Assembly: GCA_022059125.1 (NCBI GenBank)
Contig: JAEUWY010000015.1
Coordinates: 1,736,001-1,800,000, forward strand
DNA from: Corynespora cassiicola
Taxonomy: Eukaryota; Ascomycota; Dothideomycetes; Pleosporales; Corynesporascaceae
Length of the DNA: 64,000 nucleotides
Reading direction: 5' to 3'
Program-made: the position numbers and the translations under genes
Part shown: piece after piece, positions 38,167 through 50,460 of the stretch
How the letters are laid out: each line of letters opens with the position of its first letter
Position numbering within the stretch: the first letter of the stretch is position 1
Notes under the pieces: generated by a model
What the model was told of the DNA's origin: nothing
What the model saw: the letters and a program-made list of their open reading frames with translations, nothing else
The model's database searches: none

Positions 38167-39787
38167 GAATAATGACCTGGAATTAGCTATATTTTTTTAT
38201 AGCTATATGAGAAGACAATCTCGTCTGAAATTCATTGCTACTAATATAATGCAGCCAAAGAAGGTTAGATGAATCTCGCGATAACATAATGTTACTCTCT
38301 CGCTAGTTAACGGTGCATCGCCTCAGGTGTGAGAATTCCACAGGGCGCAAAGCGCCTGGACGTGACCAGGAGGAGGAAGTCCAGAACATTACCCTTTCCC
38401 CTAGAGCTCGAATAGATGAGGATGGAGTATGATTCGTCTCTTTCTGTGTAGAGGCTATGCAGAGAAAATCATGGCTTATATCAATCTGCCAAAGACTGGC
38501 ACAATACTGGTGATTGGAAAGCTCAGAGACCTGCGGCGCTAAACTAGACAGTGCTGTAAATGTATTCGATGCGTTGGCTATTTTACGACTCATGGATTGT
38601 TTGATTATTTTGGACGAACCCTCGAAATGTATAGCCAATTCTACGTGGAAAATATTATCCACTGCCATTAAATAGCTGATGATCGAACCGTCTTCTAAAA
38701 GAAATAAAGGTACTAAAGAACAAGAGGTAGGTTTTTTTTTTCAGAGAAAAAGGAGAAAAATAAAGGTCAGTTTCCACCACTCATCCCAAGAGCAAAGTCC
38801 TTTTGATCACATTACACGAATCACTGCACCCCACTCCCCAGACCCCCGCAAAAGCCGCCCCCGAGCTTCCAAACCCAGCGCATTACGGCCCCTACGCACT
38901 TATTTCCCGGCATTCACATCCCTCGATTCTGTCCCCACGACGATGGGCGAGGCAACACTTGGCCCAAAACACGGCATCAGCCCTCCAAAAGTCACACGTC
39001 GAGCATGCGCGCAAGCAACCCTGTTTCTAGAATGGCAGTAGAGATGGCAATTGCGATTGCGAAACTAACAAAGTGGCAACCAGTACGCCGTCTATCCCCC
39101 CCCTTCCTTCACGCAGCACGACAATGTAAGGGAATGTCTGTACGAAGCACACCGACCCTTGGGAGAAGGCAGAAAGGATGAAAAAGGATGAAGGAATAAA
39201 CAGTGTATGGTTATTAATAAAAAAAAAAACGGAGCAAAAGGACGAAAACAGGCCACTCCTTAGTCTCATCCCTAGTCCCCAATCCCAACCCACCAACCAC
39301 CCCCGGGATCCAGACAAACAAGGAAGAAAAAAAGGTGCAGTGGAAAAAACCGCAGAAAATGGATACCAAAATCAGACATGAAGGCTTGAGATTGGCGCCT
39401 CCCGGTACCAAACGGACTCCCAACGCATGACGAAATGCCGAAACGCAAAGCTTTAAGGAGAAAATGTCAAAAAAGGAGAGAAGAGAGAGAGAGATCGAAA
39501 ATGAAAACAGAAAATGTCTAACTGGCTGTCAGGATGGTAGGCAGGCTAAACCGCCCTCCCCCTGCAAAAAAAAGGCTCTTGTTAATGTTGATGATGATAA
39601 TGATGACGGCGACGAAGATGAAGAAACCCAAACATGAACCCCCCCATATACTCTGGCATTTCCCAATAAAAAAGGGGGTGATGAAAAAGGCAGAAAAAAA
39701 GGGAGAAGCACATTTCCGTATACACTCCGAAAACCCAGCCATGATGATTCCCAATTCTACTCCACAATCGCTTCCTACTCTCACATG
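38167..39787. other. Intergenic region, 3' side of the oxysterol-binding protein gene
   Basis: 1.6 kb. A 121-codon minus-strand frame at 38303..38668 has no recognisable domain and is not called. From 38.7 to 39.8 kb the sequence is purine-rich on the plus strand with several A runs, as expected for the 3' untranslated region of the minus-strand gene that stops at 39788. Confidence 0.5.
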
Positions 39788-40998
39788 CTAAGCGCCCAGC
39801 TCCTTATTCTCCTCCAACGTCCAATCATCCTCGTGCAACCTCTTGAGCGCAACCTCTCCGTCCTCTGTGAGGTCGGGCTTGCCGACGGGGGTGAGGGCAC
39901 CCTTGAAGAAGCGCGGCTGCCACTCCTTGTTTGCGGCCTTGCGCTCGGCGGCCTTTTGGCGCTGGCGCTCCTCAATCTCCTGCTTGAGGGTGGTGGCGAG
40001 CGAGTACTGCTTCCCGACGATGGCGTTTGTAACGCCCTCCCAGAACTTGCGCGACTCGTTGGGGAGCTGGGCCTCGAGCGGGGGTATGGTCTTGGGGACG
40101 GGGAAGAGGGGGTTGAGGTCGATGAGGAGGATTTTTTCCTGGAAACAAAAGAGGTTAGTAAGGGAGATTCGTGCGAGGGAAAGGTATGGTGGGACGTACC
40201 GATGATTTGGCAAAGGGCGCGTTGCCCAGGGTGTAGTAGACCTTGTCCTGCCAGCAGCCCTCTATCCGGGCCAGGACGTCCTTGTCCGACACATCCTTGA
40301 TCTTGGTCTTTGTGTCATTGTCCGGGTCATAGGTGAAGACCACGCCCTGGACCTTGTTCTGGGTGCGGCCCAGCCAGCCCTCCTCGAGGTACTCGAGGAT
40401 GACCTTTATCTTGGACTTGGGGCATGTGACGTAGCACGAGTCGGCGACGGAGACGCTGAGGGAGCCGCGCAGCAGGCCGCTCAGGTAGGCGGCAGGGTGG
40501 GTAAGCTGGTACTCCTCGTTGTCGCGGTTCTGCAGGGTGATGAAGATGCCCAGGTTGTGGGCGCCGGCGACGACGCGGATGTTTGTGCCGGTGAACTTTG
40601 CGCTCAGCTGGTCGAAGCCGCGGGCCGAGATGCCCTTCTCCGGGCAGTCGATGTAGAAGGCGGACACGGGCGGGTGGTGCGACGTCTGCTCGGTCAGGTA
40701 CGAGACCTTGACGAACTTGTCGCCGGCAACGGAGGCGGCGCTGCTTGAGGGCTGCGAGTTGGGGGCGTGCCTGAGGGGCGGCTGCGTGTCCTCGACCTTC
40801 CAATTGCAGCGGAAGAACTCGCCCAGGGTGCTGTTGTAGGGCTTGCACGGCTTGCCCTTGACGTACTTGAGATCCTTTGTGAACCAGAAACGCAGGGTGC
40901 CGAGCATGCGGCCCAGGGGCTCGTCCGAGTCGCCGATGCTGATGAAGGCCTCGGGGCGGTCGAGGTAATGCCAGTATTCTGGAGGGGTTAGAGTCTAG

Positions 40999-41047
<49 letters not shown>

Positions 41048-41275
41048 CGCACCCAGGTTGGGGGTGGGTTCCAGGAGCTGGGCGGGCAGGGAGAAGCGCA
41101 CGGCAGCCAGGTCGGCGACGCCTATGAAGCGCCGCAGCACGCTGAGGAAGGTCTTGAGCTTGGACGAGTCGTCCGGCGGCTTCTCAGCGGGGGCGCTGGC
41201 GGGGGTTGAAGCTCTCGAGGCATCCTTGGAGGCGACGGCCGAGTTGGCGGCCGAGGCAGCGGGGGCGTCAGCCAT
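39788..41275 (-). CDS. KES1: Oxysterol-binding protein homologue (Osh4/Kes1 type)
   Basis: Three exons; introns 40979..41052 and 40139..40199 give 450 residues. The OSBP signature EQTSHHPPVSAFYIDCPEKG is intact. It is preceded by a lid-like N-terminal region (TFLSVLRRFIGVADLAAVRFSLPAQLLEPTPNLGEYWHYLDRPEAF) and followed by PLEAQLPNESRKFW...QRQKAAERKAANKEWQPRFF at the C-terminus. There is no PH domain or ankyrin repeat, so it is the short Kes1/Osh4 class, which exchanges sterol for PI4P at Golgi and ER membranes. The first intron has a (CT) tract of about 20 units in transcript orientation. The first 40 residues are Ala/Ser-rich and poorly conserved; the ATG at 41275 is the only suitable start. 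Confidence 0.93.
41004..41044. repeat. (GA)n microsatellite inside an intron
   Basis: About 20 uninterrupted GA units lie within the first intron of the oxysterol-binding protein gene; in the transcript this is a CU tract between donor and acceptor. Confidence 0.95.
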
Positions 41276-44059
41276 GGTGGTGTCGGTGGGAGTGGTGACT
41301 GTGAGGGATCGGGGCGAGGTGGAGGAGAGGGCAGGAGAAGAAAAGACTGGAGGGAGTGTGTCGCAGAGGAGCGACTTCGCAGCGATATGGTCGAGCAAGG
41401 ATGTCAAGGATGTGTGGAGAGATGCCGCTTGCCGTGGCGCATGCGAAGCTCTGACGCAAACCGACGCGGCCAGATGGTAATGGGCTGGAGCCAACTGGAG
41501 CCAACTGGAGCCGTCGCAAAAGTCCCGTGGGCGTCATGCTGGCAGACGACCAGCCATGCCGTGACGCCGATGTACTGATGTACTGATATACTCTGTCCGT
41601 CCCGTGTCTCCTGCTGCTCCTCGGTCCTCTCCCCTCTCCCTCCCTGCTCCTCGCCCCGTGGCGCACGCGAAGCTCTGACCCCAAGGATGGAACAAGAGGC
41701 CAGCAAGCCGAACCACCTGCCGCGCTTCCAAAACCCCGTGCCCTTCAAGTACCGGCGGCGAGAGACAGTCTACCGTGTCAAGTCCCAGGCCGTCGATGGC
41801 CGGCGAGCAAAAGGAGAGCCTGGTCTGCCTCGCTGTGGCGCACCGCCATGTCTGCTCCCATCACCACCACGCCCTCGCATCCACTAGCATCGACGCCTAC
41901 ACCCGCGTGCTCGCCGCCGTTCGCTCAGAAACACCCGGGCCCCAGCGCCCACGGCGGGCTTGCGTGTGCCTCTGCGTGCATCCCAACAAGAGACATGCCC
42001 GTCTGATGGCCGCAACTGACCCGATCCGGCCTCCCCATGGCCATGCCTCAGGGCCGCGGTACGTACCACGGTTCCAGCGCCAGCAAGCTGCTTACTTTTC
42101 CCGACGCCCCGCCATGCCGCTGGAGGTGGCGCAGCCCCTCGCTATGACGTACAGCCCGTCCATGACGCCCTCCAAGTCCCCTCGTCTTGTCCCTCTTATC
42201 CGTCCTCAGCCCTTGGCGGCGAGCCGAACATCCCTCCTGCAAGTCTCGGCTCCCGTCCCTTCACGTGACCCCGTGCATCGCCTAATCACGTGCCCGTGTG
42301 ATGTCCAGGGAAACCCACCGCCTCGACGTACCTGCCCCCTCGACTTCAGCCACACCAGTCCACCCGCCTACATGCCTAGCGCCCTCAAGGACCCTCTTCT
42401 TCCCGTCCGCCCGCCCGCACCCCAGCCGTCCTGGCGGTGAGAGGGACTCTTGGCCAATCGCCTGCCTGCACACCGAGCTGCACCGTTGGAAAAAATTCCT
42501 GTCGCGCGGCCGCTTGTCGGTGGTGGATGCCGCCTGGTCCTGTGCTATTCGACATGGTCCGGAGGCACGGTTTTTCCGACCATGCAACCTCCCCATGGCC
42601 GCTCCTCTGGGACTCGCACTTTGCATCCATGGCCTGCACCACATCGATGACTATCCAAGCCTGCATTCCCAGGGGAACAAGCTCCTTCTACACCAAGCAT
42701 CAACATTCAGGTGTACATGAACAAAGATGCTTCAAGTGATTTCCTGCCCTTTTGGTTGCCCGCCCCTCCCTTGACAACACTTCTGCAAACAAAGTCTCCG
42801 GCTCCCATCAAGCGTCGCAAAAGTTGCAAGCGCCTTCCCAGCCAGTAACGGCCCCAAAACAACCAAGGTCGGTGATGTGATCTAGAGAAAGGTTTAGTTT
42901 TTGGTTGGCGAAAAAAAGAAACAAGAAGAGAGGGGAGCAGAAGACACAAAAGGAATGAACAACTTACTAACACCGAATTCCGCAAAAGCAGTTTCGTCAA
43001 TATCAACTGGCCGAGATCATTCAAATTTCAAGGGTAAAGAAAAGACAATATACCCCAGACGTTGCATCCCTTCAACTCTCGGCGTCGCAGCTCCGCGGTG
43101 GAACTGCTACAGGCACCAAGCTTGTTGGATGGCACCGCGTTGCAAGACAATTGAGTCGTCGTCGTCGTCCTTGCTGCCAGTTGGAATTGATAATAAAGAG
43201 ACAGTGAAGATGATGACTGGTGTCAGAGAAAACTGTGACGACTTGAGAACGGTTTATATACACACAATGTATCTGCTGCCGAACAGAGCTTATTTACCCT
43301 TTTCCCTCCGACGGGGCATAGCTGCCGGCGTGGTCCGAATCTCTGACCATCAATCTATTGAAGAGATATCGCCGTGCCTCTGCGTTGACTGTTTTCAAGT
43401 TAGCATGGTCGATGCAATCAAAGAAATATGGTCAGGAGGGAAGGAGGCACAATAGCCCCCCGACGTTGAGCCTAGCTCACATCGCATTCTTTATTCAGCT
43501 CTTGATAGACAATATTCATAGTTCAAATTGAATAGAGCTTAGCTCATGGTCAATTTCAAAGCAGTCGTCTTGATGGAATCATCCGTAGCATAGAGTAAAG
43601 CACAGATAACATTTCCAACAAAGTATCATCTATCCCTGATGATCCTTTGTAGCCTTTTCCGAACCTGTCCAATTCTGTTTAGACTAACTGCAAATATGTT
43701 CACTACCATTCTTATCCGGAGGGACCCGCAAAAGAAGAGGCTTGAATGGGCGAAGGCCCAAGCACCTAGACTACGGAAGCCAATTTTCCGATCTCAAATT
43801 TCCGCACAAAGTAGCAGGAACAAGCCATATGCGTGCAACGCAATTGTGTAAAAGCAGACTAGTTGTCTTTTATGTGCCATTATTTGGAATTGACAGTGGT
43901 GGTTTGCCGGCTATACCCAGTCTCGAGAGTACAACACCAGGTCGGAGACAAGCTGCCGACAGCTGAAGTAGTACCTTGAGAAAACCCGCCCAATATCACC
44001 GCTAGTCTAGACCATGAGCATCGCATAAAAAATGCTCAAAACACAGATCCAAAAAGAGA
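41276..44059. other. Long intergenic region without a supported gene
   Basis: 2.8 kb. GC-rich from 41.3 to 42.7 kb, where long frames on both strands (for example 221 codons at 41775..42440) are rich in Pro/Arg/His/Ser and lack any domain; they look like composition artefacts. From 42.8 to 44.0 kb it is AT-leaning with nothing recognisable. A near-perfect 23 bp direct repeat lies at 41433 and 41657. Confidence 0.5.
41433..41679. repeat. Direct repeat, two 23 bp copies
   Basis: 41433..41455 and 41657..41679 match at 22 of 23 positions (CGTGGCGCAYGCGAAGCTCTGAC), about 200 bp apart in the region upstream of the oxysterol-binding protein gene. The copies could be duplicated regulatory sites or a chance local duplication. 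Confidence 0.6.
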
Positions 44060-44527
44060 ATGGTACTTTTGATAGGCCTTTTTCGCCCAACATGTCGCCG
44101 CCACTGTTGCCGTCGGCTTCAATACTCGTGCCAATGCCTCGGCCATGGCACCAGCCCAGAGCCCTACACCTACATCGTCTCCTTCGAGCCGTGCCAAGAG
44201 GTTGGGGGAACCGTGTGCTATGACACAGCGGGTGATTCGACTTTTGTATGTTTGCCCCTTCCTTTCTTTCTTTTTTCTTTCCTTCTTTCTCGATCAAGAA
44301 GAAGAAGAAGAAGAAGAAGAAGAAGAAGAAGAAGAAGAAGAAGAAGATACCCATCATTCGTTTGATGCATAATTTCTAGTTGGAGATATCGCTAACATCT
44401 TCTTTTCTACCAGTGCATAACCAACAAGCCCTGGACCGATGCGCAGTGCAAGAACTGGACTGGCAATGCTCCTGGCGATACGACTGTAGCGTCTTGCGCT
44501 TTTCATACTGGTGGATGCCCCTCGTAG
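44060..44527 (+). CDS. Small Cys-rich secreted-type protein, 5' end uncertain
   Basis: The 3' part is well supported: YTYIVSFEPCQEVGGTVCYDTAGDSTF is spliced (intron 44246..44413, GTATGT...ACCAG, branch GCTAAC) to CITNKPWTDAQCKNWTGN and ends CAFHTGGCPS with a stop at 44527. Even Cys spacing is typical of small secreted proteins. The 5' end is not clean. The same frame upstream to an ATG at 44060 is Cys/Arg-rich and lacks a convincing signal peptide. A different frame over 44090-44150 reads FFAQHVAATVAVGFNTRANASA, which does look like one. Either an upstream exon is missing or a one-base shift has broken the gene. Ninety-nine residues by the simple model. Confidence 0.45.
44296..44347. repeat. 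(AAG)17 microsatellite in an intron
   Basis: Seventeen AAG units run without interruption inside the 168 bp intron of the small Cys-rich gene, which explains why this intron is about three times the usual length here. Confidence 0.9.
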
Positions 44528-45463
44528 TGGCCCCAGGGCATGAAGCATGGTAGTGGGGGGTTAGTCGATGGGAGCAGGAGCGGTGACAGAGTAGCTACTC
44601 GACATTGCTACTTTAGGCCTGTGTACCGTTTAGCCGTAGTGTTGCATCCAATAAACCAATACCACGGGAAACGTTTATACAGCGCAAAAGTCTAGCTGTT
44701 CTGTAGCCCCCTCTCAGCATTGCCTAAAAAATAGGTCAAAGGAAACAATCATTTCTATTGCCCATCAACTCCCGACTGTGTCCTCCCTTTACATGCTTTT
44801 CTTTCAGTACAGTTTTTTGTCAGGTATTCTCGTGCCAGTGAGGAACCCTCTAGCTCCTGTTAATTTCTGCGTCTTTTTCACCACTCTCCTCTCCTGGCTC
44901 TCGCCCAGAACACGGTCATGAGCAAAAACAGCTTTGCGCATGCAAGGTGTACGATAGGAACATATCTTTGACCGGCAGCTCAACAGGCCCAACTCGTACA
45001 GATTCTATACGGAAAGTAATGCAAATCCACCGGCGCTTCAGAAAGGATGTACTCGGTGCACGCCGCCCAGGATGCGCTGTGTAAGCCTAGCGATGTTAGG
45101 TTCTCTCTCTCGCATTTCTCTTTCGGTCTCTCTAGCCATGTTACAAATTCAACACATAAGGAGAGGTAAGAACCACAGCAAAAGCACAGTGAGCCGTTAG
45201 GAAATCTGGTATTGAAGATCTGCGGATGGCCAGTCTGGGTAGATTTCTAATGCGCCCTTCTGTTCGCCCATCCGTTCATTTATTCTCGCAATTCTCCTTC
45301 ATATTCTCTCTTTGCAATACACTCTCCGTCAGTTGCCCCTTGAGGGAAGAAAGAAGATCTAGGCAGGACCAAGCAAAGCGCCGCCCAAACCCTCAAAACC
45401 AGCGCCAGACCTAAACCAGGCCATCACCAACTCCTCCAATCTGCCCCTCCCCAATCCATCCCC
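44528..45463. other. Convergent intergenic region
   Basis: About 940 bp between the stop of the small Cys-rich gene and the stop of palB. No gene supported; 3' untranslated regions of both are expected. Confidence 0.5.
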
Positions 45464-48400
45464 TCACTCCGGCCCCTCCCTCCACACCCCAAGCGTAAAC
45501 GCATTGGGAACGTCAGTCAAGATCTCGACGTCATAAGTCACCGGCTGCGGCCTCCGCGCGGTTCCCTCAATGCGATGCAGCACCAACCACGTGTCATCAG
45601 CAACCGGCGCCAACTCCATCGGATCCAAATTGACGCTCTCGCACCTCACCGTCATGGCATCCACATACTCGCCATTCTCACTAGCAATGTGGAAGTGTCG
45701 GTCGGGGCCACGGCCCGACTCGATGCTGAGGCGGAGCGGGCACCGCGATTGCGGGTTGGGCGTGTTCAAGAGGTGCGCGAGCGCGGTGAAGGATGCGAGC
45801 CGGTGAATGTACATGGGGGCCACGAGCTTGGTGACATGTGGTTCGAAGGTGGCGGTGCCGATTCTGTTCAGGATGAGGCCAGCGCCATCACGGGGAATGG
45901 GGGTCAGCGCCACATGGCTTGTGCTGTCGATGCGGAGCGTGTAGTCACCCGTTCGGCCGGGGTCGAAGAGCGAGCAAATGACGGTATATATGCCCGGCAG
46001 GAGGTCTCTTGTTTGCGCCAGGACGCATCCGGTGCGGTGGTCGCCCGAGTCGACTATGATGTCGCGGCTCTGCAGCTTGTAGACGCGCTTTCCGTGACCC
46101 AGCACCAGTTTGACGTGCAGTGGGTTGGACTCGTGGTTACTCGTCATCATGATGGCGAGGGAGCCCCTTTCCTTGAGATGGAGCGTCCATTGGGGGTTCT
46201 GAAAGTATTTGACTGAACCAACGACGCCTCCTGCAGTCTCCCTCGTCCACTCCCCCCGGACCTCCTTGGTGAACTCGTAGCTCTCAGCTGCATGCTCCAG
46301 TGAGAGACGCTCGGTCGAAAAAGCCGACAATGTGAATCTGTATGGCGAAGGAGGGAGATCTTCTTGATCTATAACGACAGTGTACGTCTCATTGGGGGCG
46401 GCCTTGAATCTGAGCAGACACTGGGGTGTGGTAACGTAGGGGGCACTATCGTAGTACATGTCCTTCATGTAGATGCGCTTACCATGGCCATTGCAGACAT
46501 AGATGCTCATGTAGCCTTTGGTGGCTTCAATTACGGCCAAAGCCGAGTCGGGGCTCGTGGGGCGCACGCTACCATCGTTGAAGTTGTCAGATTTACGCTT
46601 GTCGTGATCGGGAGCATCACGGAAGTGGCGTGAGAGGAGGAACCAAATCTCTTCTTCCTTTTGGGCCTTAGAAGCAAAGGCAAACTGAGGGTTCTTGACG
46701 ATACAGGTCCCAGGCGGGGGCTGATCGGGTATTTCCCATTCAAAGTGGATGTCCTCGCGATAGAAGAAGAGACCTGGGTTCCAATTGACGTAGAGACTTT
46801 CAAAGTGCTGGATGACCTGGTCCAGTCCGAGCCAAAAAGTTGCTGGGTACGGGTTCTTGGTCGAGGGCTTGCTGTCACTGCGGTGCAAGTTCATGCCACC
46901 CTGGGGCTCAGTCGCCGCTGCTGGGATCAGAGGGCGAGGCCCCTTCCACCCCTTGCCCTCTATCCAGGGATTCTTGATGAGCAGCAACTTGTCCTCGTCT
47001 GTCTCCATCATGTCGAGAACGGCATAGCTGTGCTGGCCCTCAAGGCCCACGTCCCTCTCCTGGCGGGCCTCCATCTTCCCGGTTCCAAGGGTGAGGAGAA
47101 CGTCGCCGTACTGGAATGCCTTGAAGATGCGCTCCCAGAGTTTGTGTGGAACCGTGTCTGCCTCTTGCAGGTATAGTTGCTCTGGTATCCAGCCGGTGAA
47201 GGCGAAGAGATCACCGCAAGAGTTGCTGCCCGGAAAATCGTAACCGCCCCGGACCTTGAGGTAGGCCTTTTCAAGAAGCGCCGGCCACAGCAGGGCGGGA
47301 TTGTGGCGGTCGACGACGTGAAGCAAGCGGTGGCTATTGGAGACTGGCAACTTGTCGTCAATGACCACCTTTCGCCAGCAGCCATTGAAGTTGAGGCGCA
47401 CCACGTACTTGCCTGACGTGCTGAGCACAGGCCTACCGCGGTGCTGCGGGTGGACTTGGGTCGATAGCAGGTCGTGATGACCGCACTCTGCACGAGCGAT
47501 ACCTGCACACAGACTAGCCACCACGGAGCAGTCGGTCGCAGCGTCTTGCACCAGGTCGATTGAGCCAGACGTCTCCATGGTAGGGCCTGACCCAGGGCTG
47601 GCTGTCAGTGACGAATTCGGCGGCGGGAGAGCGTCCTTGGCGCGCATCCACCCGAGCAAGAATTTTTGTTGGTACTCGGACAGACCCAGGTCTCTTGAGT
47701 CGGTGAAGAGGTCGCCGCCCTTGGTGGAAAAAAAGCCCGACTCGGGAGCAGTAGTCCATGGCGGGCACTTGAAGTCGTTAACATTTGATGACTTTAAGAG
47801 ATGAATGTTCTCGCGTGTAGTGAGCTTCCTGGAAGACACAGGCTCTGCCAGACGCTTGATGTTAGGATAGCGGCCGCCCGTACGCTTAGCCAGCGCAATC
47901 TTTTGTTCAGGCGCAACGGGTGGTGATGGCCAAGATTTTGGACCACCGTGACCATCAGACTCGTGTACCTGCAAGATGGCCTCACGAGGTTCTTGAGTGA
48001 ATGAGTTGGACAAAGCAGATGGAGACGAGGTAGATGTCCTGTCAAGCATGAGACCCCCGTTGCTCAGATTGGTCAAAGTACCGTTGCGAAGGGCTTGGTG
48101 GGGTTCACCTGGGACATGCTGCGGACTGCTTGGTGCTGGTGGAGTAGATGTGGTTCGGGGATCAAGTGACGAGGTAGGCAGGGTTGGCGTGTTTACACCA
48201 AGAGCAGGTCCAGTTTGGTTTGCCACATCGGTGGCCCACGCAGTGATGTTATTGCTCCTAGTCCGATCCGCGAGTGGCCTGGGCTTTGGGGACCAGTTTT
48301 CGGTCTTCTTGAGGCGGTCCGCAATGTCCATGATGGAATTGCACCTCGCCTTGAGCTCTGCCTTCTCGGCGGGACTGGACGTGATCCTCACGGCCTTGAA

Positions 48401-48620
48401 CAAGTTCTCGGCGGCATCAATGGCAAGGTTCAAGGCCTCCATTCTGGTGGCAGCATATTGAATCTCGGCCTGGCTCTTCTGTGGGACATGTTAGCAGAGA
48501 GTTGACGGGAAGCTTGGCAAGCCCGGCAAGTCCATGTCGGAACCGTCCAAGGTTGGTAGTGGCACTAACCGTTGCGGCGGCTTTGTATGCCTCGAGTTGG
48601 GCGCTCGCCGAGTCGGCCAT
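45464..48620 (-). CDS. palB: Calpain-like cysteine protease PalB/Rim13
   Basis: Two exons (intron 48479..48569, GTTAGT...CACAG) give 1021 residues. The N-terminal MIT domain spans about residues 1-85 (AQLEAYKAAATKSQAEIQ... ARCNSIMDIADRLKK). A Ser/Pro-rich linker follows, then the calpain catalytic core with Cys334 (ATDCSVVASLC), His500 (GQHSYAVLDM) and Asn520 (IKNPWIEGKGW). The C-terminal half is the pair of beta-sandwich (CBSW/C2-like) domains. In ascomycetes this protease is recruited through its MIT domain to ESCRT-III and processes the transcription factor PacC/Rim101 at alkaline pH. All three catalytic residues are present, so it should be active. The first exon is short (17 codons) and its ATG at 48620 begins the conserved MIT helix. 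Confidence 0.95.
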
Positions 48621-49303
48621 GGCGAGCAAAGCGCCAGGCGGAGCCAGAAGAGGAACCAAAAGGGATACAAGCAGCCACACGGACAGAGAAGCAGTATGGC
48701 GACGTTAGGGGATCAGTGTGCGGGGAGGGGGCGATGCAGGCCCGCACAGTTGCCGTCGTGGTGTAGTTAATGCCCATGTGGCCCGTGCACGATCAGCACG
48801 TGCTTGGCTGGAGGCTGGCCGGACGGCGGCCATGGTGAAGGTGAGGTGAAGGCCGCCTGGGCTTGGACTTGGACTTGGTGAGGCGCTCGTCGCTGTCTTC
48901 TGGGGATGCAAATGCAAAGATGGATGCCAGGACGCCCGCTACTCGGTATTCGGCGACGCGGTCCACAGCACGGGCCGGGCAGCTGGATCCCAGTGATGTC
49001 GCAATCTTGGCCCGTCGCCGATTTGAACCTCGGCCTAACTCGGATCTCATCAGCATGATGGCCTCCACGGCTTCTTGGGGCCTCTGGAGGCGCTGCTTGC
49101 CCGCTCCTCCACTCTCGAGACGGCCCTGTCTCCTCGTTCCTCCTTCCCAGATACCCGGTAGACTGCAGAGGAGGCCATGAGATAGCTGTCCCGCGCTCGC
49201 CAATTTATTCAGATCACCTCCGCCGGTAGTGTCCAGCGCCGCATATCGGTGCCGTCACACTTCTTTCGAAACTCCCCTCCGCAACCTTTCGCACACACTC
49301 CCA
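48621..49303. promoter_or_regulatory. Divergent promoter region (palB / PMP47-like carrier)
   Basis: 683 bp between two outward-pointing start codons. Three matches to the PacC consensus GCCARG are seen (48633..48638 plus, 48803..48808 minus, 48926..48931 plus). About 0.7 are expected by chance in this length, so this is only suggestive. Confidence 0.5.
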
Positions 49304-50460
49304 ATGGCCGGACAGTCCAAGGTCGATGCCCTTCCCCCGTGGGGCAGCGCCGTAGCAGGCTCTGCGGGCGCCGTTCTTGCGAATGCCCTTGTTTATCCCC
49401 TGGACATGTATGTTTCTTCTTCTTTCACGAGCCAAATGCGACTTCGGATCGCATCTTGGCCCAGTCCCACTTGTGCACCTACTGACGGCCCCCCAGCGTC
49501 AAGACACGCCTCCAGGTCCAGGTCAAGCGCACCGCGGGCGCTGCGCCCAATCCCGGCGACGACGAGCACTATGCTTCGACCCTCGACGCCATCGCAAAGA
49601 TTGTCAAGGCCGACGGTCTCTCTGGTCTCTATGCCGGCATGCCAGGTTCCCTGATCGGCGTTGCCTCTACAAACTTTGCCTACTTTTACTGGTATACCTT
49701 TGTGCGGAGCCTGTATCTGTCGCGTGCCGGCAACAGCGCCCCGGGCACCGCCATTGAGTTGTCGCTAGGTGCCGTGGCCGGAGCTCTGGCTCAGCTCTTC
49801 ACCATCCCCGTGGCCGTCGTCACCACCCGCCAACAGACGGTCAGCAAACACGAGCGCAAGGGTCTGATTGCGACGGGCAAGGAGGTTATCGAGAGCGATG
49901 ATGGCTGGACCGGCCTGTGGAGGGGCCTCAAGGCTAGCTTGGTCCTGGTCGTGAACCCCGCCATCACGTATGGTGCCTACCAGCGCCTGCGAGATGGTAT
50001 TTTCCCCGGAAAGAAGAACCTCCGCCCCTGGGAGGCCTTCCGTAAGTGACAACATTCGGATCTGTAGATTTTTGTTTGGTCTTTGCTAACCTGGTTAGTT
50101 CTCGGCGCCATGTCCAAGTCCCTTGCAACAATCGCAACCCAGCCCCTGATTGTCGCCAAAGTCGGCCTCCAGTCCAAGCCCCCGCCGTCGAGGAATGGAA
50201 AGCCTTTCAAGACCTTTAGCGAGGTCATGCAATACATTATCCAGCACGAGGGCCTCTTTGGTCTCTTCAAGGGCATCGGCCCCCAGATTCTCAAGGGTCT
50301 GCTCGTGCAGGGTTTCCTCATGATGACCAAGGAACGCATCGAGCTCGTCTTTGTTCTCCTCTTCCGCTACTTCCGCCAAGTGCGCGCCGAGAAGTTGCAG
50401 AAGTTGGCCGACCTCGCCGCCGAAAAGGCTCGCCAGGGCGGTCCTTTGCTCACAAAGTAA
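49304..50460 (+). CDS. Peroxisomal mitochondrial-carrier-family protein (PMP47/ANT1-like)
   Basis: Three exons; introns 49408..49496 and 50042..50098 give 336 residues. Three carrier repeats are recognisable: YPLDIVKTRLQVQVK near residue 33, FTIPVAVVTTRQQTV in the middle, and TQPLIVAKVGLQSK in the third, each with the degenerate PxD/ExxK/R pattern. The second and third repeats are the less canonical ones, as in PMP47-type carriers. Relatives import ATP or related nucleotides or cofactors into peroxisomes in exchange for AMP, supporting fatty-acid activation. A Lys-rich end (AEKLQKLADLAAEKAR) faces the cytosol or matrix. The ATG at 49304 begins the usual short leader before the first membrane helix. 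Substrate cannot be fixed from sequence. Confidence 0.9.

Noticed and set aside
38303..38668. 121-codon minus-strand frame
   Set aside because: Somewhat protein-like but no recognisable domain and no intron chain; it sits in an AT-leaning gene-poor zone. It might be a gene fragment, which I cannot support.
41775..42440. 221-codon plus-strand frame
   Set aside because: Composition is Pro/Arg/His/Ser-heavy with no domain, no intron and no signal; similar frames occur on the other strand over the same GC-rich stretch.
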